Shown here piece by piece: positions 6,696 through 19,200 of a DNA stretch of 64,000 nucleotides (position 1 is the stretch's first letter; each line of letters opens with the position of its first letter). The notes under the pieces were generated by a model. The model saw nothing but the letters and a program-made list of their open reading frames with translations, was not told the origin of the DNA and made no database searches. The stretch is from Candidatus Sumerlaeota bacterium (GTDB lineage Bacteria > Sumerlaeota > Sumerlaeia > Sumerlaeales > Sumerlaeaceae): contig JADFCV010000001.1 of assembly GCA_017161655.1 (NCBI GenBank), positions 62,001 to 126,000 of the forward strand, in the 5' to 3' direction. The translations under genes and the position numbers were made by a program.

Positions 6696-8954
6696 TTGAG
6701 CGACCTTCGCACCAACGAAAAGATCATTCGGATCGCGCTGGTGTTGCGCGAAGCAACGGTGCTGGATGAACCGCACTGGGAAGCGTTCGCAAAGCGTGCG
6801 GGTCTCAGCACCGTGAAAGGCGTCATGGAAATCCTGAATCAAGAAGTGTCCTTGGCGGCCTTCAAAGATCTTATGTATATGGACCTGCGCGCGCTGGTGC
6901 CTGGAAGTAAAGCCGCGCGGAAACTTGAAGAACAACTCAACGCACCTGTGAAGATTTATCCCGGCGAAGTGGCACACATTCTTCGCCAGAATCAGCCTGA
7001 CATTGCCAAGCTGGGAAAGATTCTACTCTCCCTGGGGCTGGTCGAACTGTCACAAATCGAAGCTGCATTGGACCGCGCCGAACGCAACGCACTGAATGTG
7101 TACGATGTCCTTGTGGCGGAGGGGATTATCACGCCCGAGAAGATCGAAAAAGTTGTCGCCTCAAAATCCACGGATTTGGCTATGGATAATCGTGTCCTTC
7201 TTGCGGGCGACATCCTCGTTTTTAACAACCTTATCACACGGGACGATTATAGCCGTGCGTTAGAAAGCAGGGCTGTAACCAAAGCCCCTCTTTCCCGGAC
7301 GTTAGAAGAGCTCAACATTCTCAAACAAGATGAACTGCTCGACGCCCTCGAAAAAGGGGTCGAGCTGCCAATGATAGAAATTCTCGCCTATGACGTTTCC
7401 CCCGAGCTTCTGCAGTGTTTTCCTCCAGATTTCATGCGCCGCCAGTTGTTCCTGCCACTTGCTCTGCAAGATCGAGTGATCGAAATCGCTACGGCGGATC
7501 CCTTTAATATGTCGCTGAGCGACACGATTGCGTTTCTGACAGATCGGCGTGTTTCCCCCATTTACAGTCCTCATCAAGAGCTTCTGGCTAAGTTCGAAGC
7601 TCTGCCTGCTTTTGGGGGAGGCGGAACGGGTGATCGCCTGGCAACTTTGCCACGGCCAGCTGCAAGGCGTGTGGCACGGCCTGCACCGAAGACGGAGGAA
7701 CAAGTGCGTCCCACACCCATGGCAGAGGGGTACGAAGCCAAACGTGCGCCAGTGACCAGCCCCGAGCCGAGACGCGCACGCCCTGAGCCGTATGTGGACA
7801 ACTTGTCGACGGTTCAGCTAGTCACCCAAATCATGGAGAGTGCCATTGCTGCAGGGGCCACCGACATTCACATTGAGCCGCAGGCTGAAGAAGTTCGGGT
7901 TCGCTACCGCATTGACGGTGTTCTCCACAACATCATGCGCATTCCCCCAGAAATGCACCTTAGTGTATCATCTCGCATCAAGGTGCTGGCTGCAATGAAC
8001 GTGACCGAACGGCGGCGTCCGCAAGATGGGCATTTCACGCTGGACACGGATAACGGCATCTACGATTTTCGAATTTCCACGCTGCCTTCTGTCCACGGCG
8101 AAACCATCGTCATGCGAGTGCTCGATAGCTCTCGCGTCATGACAGGATTAGACCAGCTTGGTCTCGACGAAGAGCAGCTCAAGGCCGTTGAACGCCTCAT
8201 CGCACGGCCTTATGGGCTTGTCCTCGTAACTGGTCCCACAGGGAGTGGAAAAACATCGACCCTCTATGCCTGTCTTTCGACAGTGAATCGCGAGGGAGTA
8301 AACATTATCACCATCGAAGATCCAGTGGAGTATCAGCTTCCTGGGATTACGCAGGTCCAGGTAGATCCCAACATCGAGCTCACTTTTGCTGCGGGCTTGC
8401 GAAGTGCTTTACGGCAGGATCCTGACATTATCATGGTGGGAGAGATTCGCGATCCCGACACCGCGGCCACAGCAATCCGCGCAGCACTCACCGGACACCT
8501 TGTTTTTTCCACGCTTCATACAAACACCGCTGTGGGAGCCGTGAGCGCACTCTCACACTTGGGGATTGATCGTTACCTCCTCGCGTCAGCAGTTTCCGGC
8601 ATCATAGCTCAGCGGCTTGTGCGCAAGAACTGTGAAGAATGTGTGAAGCCGTTTACTCCCACCAAGGGTATGCTGGCAGAGTTGGGATTGCCCGAGAATT
8701 CCCGTAAGCGGTTCTATCGCGGTGAGGGCTGCCCCCATTGCCTTCGCACGGGTTTCAAAGGGCGCACGGGAATATTCGAAGTCATTGAAGTGCGTCCCGA
8801 AATTCGTCGAGCCATCGCTGACGGTGCCGGCGAGGAGGAACTGCGAACGCTGGCCGATAAATACGGCAAACGCCTCTTCCAGGCCGGGCTAGAGAAAGTT
8901 TTGAAGGGCGTGACAACCCCTTCAGAAATGATCAAAGCAGTCACTATATTCTAG
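6696..8954 (+). CDS. GspE/PilB-family assembly ATPase
   Basis: A 752-residue cytoplasmic AAA-like motor that powers pseudopilus or pilus assembly. The start is TTG, directly after the previous TAA, with the strong ribosome site GGGAGG 8 bases ahead. The first 300 residues hold MshEN/T2SSE-N type helical domains, seemingly in more than one copy, making the protein about 180 residues longer than common GspE. A Pro/Ala-rich linker (about 305-365) leads to the motor: Walker A GPTGSGKTST near residue 519, Asp box, Walker B DPDIIMVGEIRD, His box FSTLHTN, and a tetracysteine zinc site (CEEC...CPHC). The MshEN region is a known c-di-GMP binder in relatives, so control by c-di-GMP is possible (inference). 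Confidence 0.93.
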   Translation: MSDLRTNEKIIRIALVLREATVLDEPHWEAFAKRAGLSTVKGVMEILNQEVSLAAFKDLMYMDLRALVPGSKAARKLEEQLNAPVKIYPGEVAHILRQNQPDIAKLGKILLSLGLVELSQIEAALDRAERNALNVYDVLVAEGIITPEKIEKVVASKSTDLAMDNRVLLAGDILVFNNLITRDDYSRALESRAVTKAPLSRTLEELNILKQDELLDALEKGVELPMIEILAYDVSPELLQCFPPDFMRRQLFLPLALQDRVIEIATADPFNMSLSDTIAFLTDRRVSPIYSPHQELLAKFEALPAFGGGGTGDRLATLPRPAARRVARPAPKTEEQVRPTPMAEGYEAKRAPVTSPEPRRARPEPYVDNLSTVQLVTQIMESAIAAGATDIHIEPQAEEVRVRYRIDGVLHNIMRIPPEMHLSVSSRIKVLAAMNVTERRRPQDGHFTLDTDNGIYDFRISTLPSVHGETIVMRVLDSSRVMTGLDQLGLDEEQLKAVERLIARPYGLVLVTGPTGSGKTSTLYACLSTVNREGVNIITIEDPVEYQLPGITQVQVDPNIELTFAAGLRSALRQDPDIIMVGEIRDPDTAATAIRAALTGHLVFSTLHTNTAVGAVSALSHLGIDRYLLASAVSGIIAQRLVRKNCEECVKPFTPTKGMLAELGLPENSRKRFYRGEGCPHCLRTGFKGRTGIFEVIEVRPEIRRAIADGAGEEELRTLADKYGKRLFQAGLEKVLKGVTTPSEMIKAVTIF

Positions 8955-9019
8955 GCTGGAAAAAACGAAAAAGCGTCGATGGCAAAAATCGTTTTTCAGC
9001 CAAAGAACGAGGGATGAAC

Positions 9020-10216
9020 ATGGCAGAGAAAAAGCAAGAAGCGAAAAATGCGAGTAGCTCTTTGAAGGATGAAATCCTTCAGCGGCTTAGGGAACAGGGA
9101 GAACCTGCTGCGAGTGCTACCCCGTCCTCTCCCCCCGCGAGCTCTGCTCCGCCGCCAGCTTTTGGCTTTCTAGGAGTAGGGCCACGCCAGATGGCTGCTT
9201 ACTGCCGCCAGTTGGCTACTTTGGTGGATGTTGGGGTGCCGCTTGTGAAATCGCTGCAAATTCTCGCGGAGCGAAGTGCGCACCGAAAACTGCGCTCCGT
9301 CAGTGCCGATCTTGCACGACGCCTCGAGGAAGGGCAGTCGCTAAGTGCCGCGATGGCGGCTCATCCCCGCGTCTTCTCTTCTCTGTTTGTGAGTGTGGTA
9401 CGCACCGGAGAAGCAGGGGGGATTCTCGACATTTCGCTCCGTCACCTTGCAGATCTTCTTGAGCGCAATGCAGAGATTCGCCGCCGGGTGATCGGGGCAA
9501 TGATTTATCCCCTCATCGCCCTCGTGCTCGAGATTTTGATCATTGCTCTCATCATGGTCTACGCTCTTCCGAAGCTGGTGGCTGCCTATCCTAAACCTGA
9601 AGATCTCCCTGCCATTACGCGATGGCTCATGAACGTTGCTTCATGGGTTGGTGCGAACTGGCTGTGGGTGGTGCTCATTGTGGTTGGCATCGTTGTTCTC
9701 TGCTCGCTTGTGCGGCGTACCCCCGGAGGCCGGGCTTTCACACAATCCATTGCACTTCGGCTGCCTTTGTTTGGAAACCTCATTCGAAAAATCAATGTCG
9801 AGCGTTTCGCTCGGACACTCGGCAACCTCACGGCTGCAGGAATTCCTCTCATTGATGCGCTAGCCATTACAGCCGAGACCGCGGACAATGAAGTTGTTCG
9901 GCGCACCTTAATCAAGGTGCGTGACACCGTGGAAAAGGGCGGGAAAATGGATGAACCCATGCGCAGCGCCCCCATCTTTGATCCCCTTGTAATTGATATG
10001 GTCATGGTCGGAGACGAGGCTGGCGCGCTCGACACGATGCTACTGAAGATTGCAGACACCTACGACAGCGAGGTGGATGTGGCCCTCAAGGGACTGAGTT
10101 CCATCCTCGAGCCACTTCTCATCGTTTTGCTCGGTCTTGCGGTCGGTTTCCTTGCCGTAGCAGTTTTCCTGCCTTATGTGTCCCTCGTTCGCAATCCGGC
10201 GTTGATGCCAGAGTAA
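9020..10216 (+). CDS. GspF/PilC-family inner membrane platform protein
   Basis: 398 residues from ATG 9020, which has GAGGG six bases ahead; ATG 9014 is in frame but too close to that site. The first 45 residues are a Pro/Ser/Ala linker. Two GspF domains follow, each with a helical cytoplasmic part (RQLATLVDVGVPLVKSLQIL and RTLGNLTAAGIPLIDALAIT) and membrane helices near residues 160-190, 205-230 and 365-390. The protein anchors the GspE/PilB motor and passes its movement to the growing pseudopilus. It closes the operon and is followed by a strong terminator. Confidence 0.92.
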   Translation: MAEKKQEAKNASSSLKDEILQRLREQGEPAASATPSSPPASSAPPPAFGFLGVGPRQMAAYCRQLATLVDVGVPLVKSLQILAERSAHRKLRSVSADLARRLEEGQSLSAAMAAHPRVFSSLFVSVVRTGEAGGILDISLRHLADLLERNAEIRRRVIGAMIYPLIALVLEILIIALIMVYALPKLVAAYPKPEDLPAITRWLMNVASWVGANWLWVVLIVVGIVVLCSLVRRTPGGRAFTQSIALRLPLFGNLIRKINVERFARTLGNLTAAGIPLIDALAITAETADNEVVRRTLIKVRDTVEKGGKMDEPMRSAPIFDPLVIDMVMVGDEAGALDTMLLKIADTYDSEVDVALKGLSSILEPLLIVLLGLAVGFLAVAVFLPYVSLVRNPALMPE

Positions 10217-10240
10217 AAGTGGAACAACCTGTTTAGGTGT

Positions 10241-10273
10241 GCGGGCTGTGCTCTCGCGGTGAGCACAGCCCGC
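10241..10273. terminator. Bidirectional hairpin terminator between gspF-like gene and thiC
   Basis: GCGGGCTGTGCTC (10241-10253) and GAGCACAGCCCGC (10261-10273) form a perfect 13-base-pair stem with a 7-base loop. It lies between two convergent genes, 24 bases after the plus-strand stop and 8 bases after the minus-strand stop. The T-runs on either side are short. Confidence 0.8.
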
Positions 10274-10280
10274 TATTTCC

Positions 10281-12360
<2,080 letters not shown>

Positions 12361-12483
12361 ACGAATTCCTTACATTTCGCAGCGGAGAAACATCATCGGC
12401 ATCCGATGCTTTTCTCAGGGCTCCGTATCGGTAACGCTGCGAATAGGTCTGCTCGAATTCTGTAAGCGTTCTACGCGACGTGT

Positions 12484-12561
<78 letters not shown>

Positions 12562-12570
12562 CTAAAATCC

Positions 12571-13095
12571 CTACCTCTCCACGACTTCTATGGTTCCGAT
12601 CTTTTCCAGTCCATCCACACTGCTGTGGATAAGGGGAACCGAAAGCGCCACACGGCGGCCATCTGGCAGAGTCGCATTTGGATGAATTTCCAAGAGAGGA
12701 ACATACGCAAAGGGCCGTTCCAATAAATGGCGGTGTGGGATGACGAGGTCGCTGTCGTTTACCGACAAGCTCCCATAGAGAAGGATATCCACATCGATGA
12801 CGCGCGGTCCCCACCGATACGTGGGTGTTCGGCCTAATTCTCGCTCAATGCTCTTCACAGCGGCTAAGAGTTCACGCGGCGGAAGAAGCGTCTCGACTTC
12901 AACGACTGCATTATAAAAATCCGGCTGATTCGTTTCTCCCCAGGGCCTGCTGCGGTAGAGAGAAGAGACTCGTGCCAATCGTATGCCATCGACATGCTGC
13001 AATCGTTGGCACGCCAGACAAAGTGTCCGATCAGGACTCTGCGCCAGCGGTAGATTCGCACCCAACCCAAGATAAACCGTCACCCACAAGCTCAT
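12571..13095 (-). CDS. folK: 2-amino-4-hydroxy-6-hydroxymethyldihydropteridine pyrophosphokinase
   Basis: A 174-residue HPPK, normal length for the family. It transfers pyrophosphate from ATP to 6-hydroxymethyl-dihydropterin in folate synthesis. Seen are the opening strand VYLGLGANL, the substrate loop VSSLYRSRPWG, NQPDFYNAVVEVET, and the HPPK signature RWGPRVIDVDILLYG with its two metal-binding Asp, then the ending VIPHRHLLERPFAYVPLLE. It stands alone here, without folP or folB next to it, and is convergent with the tRNA gene. Confidence 0.95.
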   Translation of the reverse strand: MSLWVTVYLGLGANLPLAQSPDRTLCLACQRLQHVDGIRLARVSSLYRSRPWGETNQPDFYNAVVEVETLLPPRELLAAVKSIERELGRTPTYRWGPRVIDVDILLYGSLSVNDSDLVIPHRHLLERPFAYVPLLEIHPNATLPDGRRVALSVPLIHSSVDGLEKIGTIEVVER

Positions 13096-13261
13096 GGAGT
13101 TCCAATAACTCTTTCCAAAGACTCTAGCCCAGAGTGCCCTTTGATCCTAAGCGTTCACAACGCGACCTGAGCTGTCACACTCTTTTCAAAATTCTATGCC
13201 ACTGCCACTTCTTCCTATTCTAGGAGGCCGAGCGTGACCTTATGGCATTTCTTTTCTTCCG

Positions 13262-16200
13262 TTACTCGTGGACCCGCTGCAATTCGCTTTCGATCTCCTT
13301 TACCGCACGCTGAGCCTCTTTGATGTCTTCATCACTCCCTTTTTCGATGGCCAGCCGATACAATTCCCGGGCTTCTTCGAGCCGCTTTCGAAGCTCATTT
13401 ACCTGTTGGGCACCAGCGTCATTAGTTCGCACCTTCTTGGCCCGAACGATCACAAATTCGCTTGCTGGCGGAGCTATTTTCAAAACGAGTTCCGTCCCAT
13501 TCTTTTGCACGGAAGCCGTCACTGGAAGAGGGGATGTGCCCTCACGGGGTACAACACGTCCTTTGAGATCACCACGCACAAACTCATCAAATTCGAGAAG
13601 ATCCTCGTTCCGTCCCCCTTTTCCCACGATTTTCCCGTCCACCAACCGCAGCACGATAAACTCTTTTTCATCTCTGGTTGGCTCCTCCTGGATAATTTCC
13701 CACCGTCCGGCGAAAGCTTGCAGCCCGTTTTCTTTTGGCGGAGGAATTTGCTTTTTACCCATGCTCCCGACCGGCTCAGCGTAGGGCGTCAGCTTGATCT
13801 CAGGAGTCTTAATCTGCTGGGTGTATTTGCCCATCTGATGAATCTCTAACCAACCAACAAAGCCACGATCTGTCTGATAACGAGGCGACCAGTGCTTATC
13901 CGGGGGATAGTCCCCGAGGTAGACCGACTCACCTGACAGGGAAACAGGAATGTTGGCTTCTGCCACAACCTCATCGTCGAAAAGGATTTGGGTACTCCCA
14001 CTTGGCACATGAATGATCCGTACGATAACCGGGGTCTGCTTGGGGAGGGGAGTGCTGCTGCGTAGAACATGCCAGCCGTTGGAGATACGAACCGAACTTG
14101 CAACCTTCGGCGAGTAAACACTGAACGTGAGGTGTCCTGTGGGCTCGACCTGAATAGTCCAAGAACCGGTTGGTGCGGCGTCGATTCCAATGGTGTCGAA
14201 AATGCTTCCCGCTTTTGTCCACGACAGAGTGAACATAAGCACAATGTCTGAGGTTGGATACGAATCAAGCAGACGCACACTATCTTGAGGAGAGCGAAAA
14301 ACAAATCTCTTGGGCTCACCTGAGCTCGGAGGAGCCGGGCTTTCCAGAGGGGACGAGGGCCCTCCTGTTGTTTGCCGGGTTGGCAAAGGTGTTGGGACGG
14401 AAACAGGTGTTCTTTCACGGGAGCCATCTCTTCGAGGAAGATCCGGCGTCATTTGTGGTTGCATGGAAGCTTGTGACGGAGACTGCGTTGCCCCTGCTCC
14501 CGCAGGAATGCTCGGACGAAACTGAACAACAGTTCGTGGAGTGCACAACGCCCACAGAGTGTCCCCCGACCACCGTAATGCTGCAATGGTCGGCATGCCA
14601 CGCACCACGACCTCAGCTTTTCCTGAATTGAGATTCACGCGCCAGATCGAATTCTGGGCGGTGACTGCGACCAGGACATCATCGGGGTCGGGTGTGGTTT
14701 TGTCCCACACGACTCCCGTGAAATCCTCCGTTTCCCGGCCGGCCACAAAAATCTTCCGCGGCTGAAGTGGCCTTTGCCGTAGATCCATCCTGCAAAGCCC
14801 AGATTGGGGTGCGCCGTAGGATTTTGCTGTCGTAGCGAGAAGGATATTCCTGCTCGAATCCAGCGCAAGGCTCACTACCCCGCGTAAGTCGTCTGCTCCT
14901 TCTACCAATGTTTCGAGCTTGTTGACAGGCGGTTGGTACTCGTAGATGCCGCCTCTAGCAAAGTCGGCGAGGAAAAGGCGATTGTCACCTATTCCCATCA
15001 CTGCGCTAAGATCGCCAAGTGCAACTGCATCGACTTGGCTAATCCATCGCCCGTCACGGTCCATTTTGTACAAGCCACTGTGGCGGTTTCCACCTTCCCA
15101 CCACCCATCGACAATGATCCAAAAACTCTCCGGTCTTTCCAGTCCAGCCTTGCGATTAACACCAGCAAGAAGGTCGGTTGTCCACACATCGGTGATTTGA
15201 AGGCTTTGCGTGACCTTGGCCAAACGGGCTAATTTGCGGTCGCTCGAAAAGACATAGGCTCCAGCTTCCTTTGCAGGGAACATTGCTCCAATGTCGAAAG
15301 GCAGATCAATAGCGGCTACGTCCCAGTTATCAGGTGTTTGAATTTCCGAAATTTTCAGTGACGGAATCGGTTCCAACTGGATCTCATCGGGAGAAGGTGC
15401 CGACGATTCAGCGACCACCTCTTTTTGTTGAGTTTCGAGTAAGCGAATTCGGACAGAGGCATTGGCAGGAAGTCCCCCTTCGCTCTCATTGCTTACCATA
15501 AGCCCCATGTAAGCAGGAGAGTCCCATCCACCGCGGAATCCCTTGTCGAGGCGTTCCCAATGATCCAGATCCCAGAAATATGAGCTGATTTCATTGCCGA
15601 CACGGCGTATCCGGATTTTTCCCGTCCTATCCGCGTTTTCGACCCATTGATAGCCCCTGTTCCACCCGCCGTCCTGGCGAAGGTCGGTGTGCAGACGTTC
15701 CTGTTCATTCAGAACGCCGATTCGTCCGACGTAGGCAAAATTCTGGTAGCTGATGTCACAAACGTAGAAACAGAAGCTGCTAGTTTCATAGCGCGCATTC
15801 CGCCAGGCAAGGATTTCGTACTCGGCAACGAGATCAAAATCGCCAGTAAGAGGATAGGCGCTTTCCACGCGAGCAGCCCCAGGCTGATCGGTGACAACTG
15901 TGGCTACAAGCCCCTCTTCGGTTGCTGAAGCTTCGCCTGCCAGCGCATTGCTCTCCCATTCCTTGACAGGAAGATTTTGCGAAGGGCTACCGGTTAGGCG
16001 GACATCGCGAAGCTCAAACGTGGCAGGAACACCTGCAAGACTATCATAAGCAGCGCGTTGAAATCCCCAGCCAGCATAAACTGTCGCGTTCGCGTCCACC
16101 ACCATTCTTTTTGTGAGGTGCCACGTAACACCATCATCCACGGATGCGAACGATTTCCAAACGTTTCCTCGTCGGGTTAGTCTAAGCCTCACAGCGGTTG

Positions 16201-19200
16201 GCGACGTTTCGAAATTAGGTCGTTTTCCCTCACCTTCCAGAGAGGTCAGTTCCCACCGATTGTTGACCAGTTGAAGTCCGCCAAAGCTAAGAAAGTGAGC
16301 AGCGTACGTTTCCTTTTCTCGCTCCTGTTCATGGAAACCGAGATATCCGCCAGGCTGATGGACCATGAGCAAAGCCATGGCATTGTCTGTGGCAGTTGTG
16401 GTGACGTCCACCGTTCCCTCCAGGTCGAAGTCTCCTGTAACTGCATGCAGCAGCAAGGGGAGCGTGACTTCGCGCCGATTCAACTCGTTGCCTGGTGGCA
16501 CAACAAAAAACAGAGTATCTGATGTGTCTCCTGAGGTTATCTTTGTGTCCGCACCTTGATCGAGAACGAACCAATCTGGCAGAATCTTGCCATCGCTAAA
16601 ACAAGCACCCACGTTGAGCTCCGGTTGGTTCTCCGGTTGCAGCAGGATCTCGTCCGGACTGAGTCCGTCGAGTGTGAGCGCATCTCTCGCCTCGTCTGTC
16701 AGACTATTTGTGCGCCTTTGCTTCAAGTCGAGTCCCATGCCTGCCTCAACGGTCGTCGTGAATTGATCGTCGGCCCTGACTTCGACGCGCCCCTCTAGCA
16801 CGGCAACGGTTGTCGTTTCGCCAAGGTGAGTGACAAGAAAATCTGTGCCGTTGGGCCGCAGAGTGTAACCACCGTCCCTAATGCTGAGAGACTTTGTTCT
16901 CTCGCCAGCCTGTGGGTTTTGCGGTCGAGTATAGCGAAGCGTGCTGCCGTACCCGCCCTTTTCTACAACAAGTTGTTCTTCTCCGCTTGATGTTTTGGTC
17001 AGGCGAACCTCGTTCTCTCCTTTGCCAATCACCAAGCGCTCACCCTGCGACGTTGCAAGAACGACACGACTTCCGCTGTGAGGTTCTGTGCGCAATCTAT
17101 CGCCAGGATGCAGCTCTGTCTGCTGATCCGCCGGCACTACATTAAACGCCTTGGTCAAGGCCACGCGTGCCTGAAAGCTCTGCTGAAAGCAACTGCCCGA
17201 CAGCGGCCCAGCACCTCGAGGGGCGTCCGCTTGGGCGCTCAGTTTCCCCGGCCCGGGCAAGGTCAACGTTATTGAGCAATCACCATCGGGAGGGCCTCCG
17301 CATGCCACGCCCAATCCCTCGCGTCGACCCAGTTTCCCACTAATACGCGGTTCGTAGAAGACACTCACGGCAGTGTTATTGTTGTGAAGACTCCACGTCA
17401 GCGGCACCTGCTTGTCCACATCTACGACGACCGAGAGTTCGCCCCCGCACGATACCTCTGTGCTTCCAAGAGATATGGGGGGATCGCAAGGGGCGTCGAC
17501 CGGTTTCTCGTGAAACGAACCACCGCCACTTAGCAAGACACCAGGGGAACAGTTTCCCTGGCTTTGGGGACCTCGTGCGACGGTGCCGTATTTGGAATGC
17601 AGAATCTTGACAGCACTCTTATTTGTCGTACCTGGCGCGCTTGTTTTGCCATCAGAGAGCTGTGTGGTTGTCTTTGGTTTTCGGGATGTTTTTGGGCTTG
17701 GGGGATAAGTCTTACCAACATTTCGGTAAAGCTTGTTCAAGGCCTCTGTAAGTTGGTCAGGTGTGCCTCGGTAATAAAGGAAAAGCAGGTTAAGGATATC
17801 CTGCTTTGTGAAAGGCACGCCAGCGGACCGAAGCATTTGCTCGAAGTTCATCTTCGCCAGCAAGAGACCTGCTAAAGCCTGCTCTAATTCCTGTTCCGAA
17901 AGCCGTGAATTCGCTGTGTCCGAGTCGGCTCCGGGAACAAGCGGAATGTGCCGACTGTTAACGAACGCTTTTGCCCACTCCAGGTCTCTCTCTATCTTTT
18001 TTGTTTGCTTCTCGATTTCCTGTCTGTTAATAAAATAATCTCGTATGGCCTGATCTAACTGGGCCTCTGTTAAGTTCTTGCCTTCTCGGGCAGCTGCCTC
18101 GCGAAGCTCGTTGCGAAAAACCCTTAAACCACCCGGGAAGTATTTTTGGAATTCAGCATCGTTGAGGACGTCATCGATGTTTCCTGTGCGCTTATACTGC
18201 TCGTAGAGCTTGTCGAGAACGTCTGTCTTGTAGGAATCAATCCCAGCAGTGATGCCGAGAGCAGCAGCACGGCCAGCAAGCTCTGCAGCCACCAAAGGGG
18301 GATAGCCAAGCTGGATGAGATCAAGTATTCCACGTCCGATGCCTGCCCCGACCCCGATAGCTGTGCCGCGTGTGGCTGATTCCGAGGCATAAGCTTGCTG
18401 CATGCTGACGAGGATGGCTGCAGCGGTCAGCGTAACGCCCACCCCTTTGCCAAAGGTTGAGAGGGCAGAAGCGGATTCTTCGCCAGCATTATGAACAAGG
18501 AGTTTTTCTGCTGGGGTGAGCTTCTCATAGGGCTTGCCAAAGAGCTTCTGAGCGGCCTCGTCGAAGGCTTTTTTGATGAACACATCCTTGGCCAGCGTGT
18601 TGGCAACCTGTTCGGCAAGGCGAAGGGTATTGGCTTTGCTGACGTCTTTGCTCAGCTCTTTCACGACATTTTGGCGGATTCCTGGGGGAAGATTATTCAG
18701 CACACCACCCAGTTCGGCGATGAGGGCTCCAGATTTCTTTCCTGCTCTCGCTATTTCATCGAGATGCGTGGCAACCACCTTGTTGCCGATCTTTTCAGTT
18801 AGCGAGTTCATTCCGTCGAGATAGGCCTTCATCGCGGCCTGTTTTCCGGCCTCTGTGCCTGCATCTGCCCCAATCGCGGTCGCGTAGCGTCGAATGGCCT
18901 CGTCCAGCTTACCATTTCGCGCGAGTGCGGCCGCCTCCATAAGCGCGCGTTCTTCCGCCGTGAACTTCCCACCCGCAAGACCGTAAGCTGCTGCGTTGCG
19001 CAGATCGTATTTGGACTGCTTGAGAATGAGTTCCGCAGGATCTGAATATTTGCTGGCCAGCTCATTGCGAAACCTCGTGTTATCACTGAAGTATCCAGCG
19101 GCGTCGCGTGCTGTCAGTGGCGGAGGCTCTGCACCTTTGGGAAAAAGTGACTGAAATTGCGCCTCCTGTACCTTTCCAGTGGTAGGGTCCAGTTTCCAGA

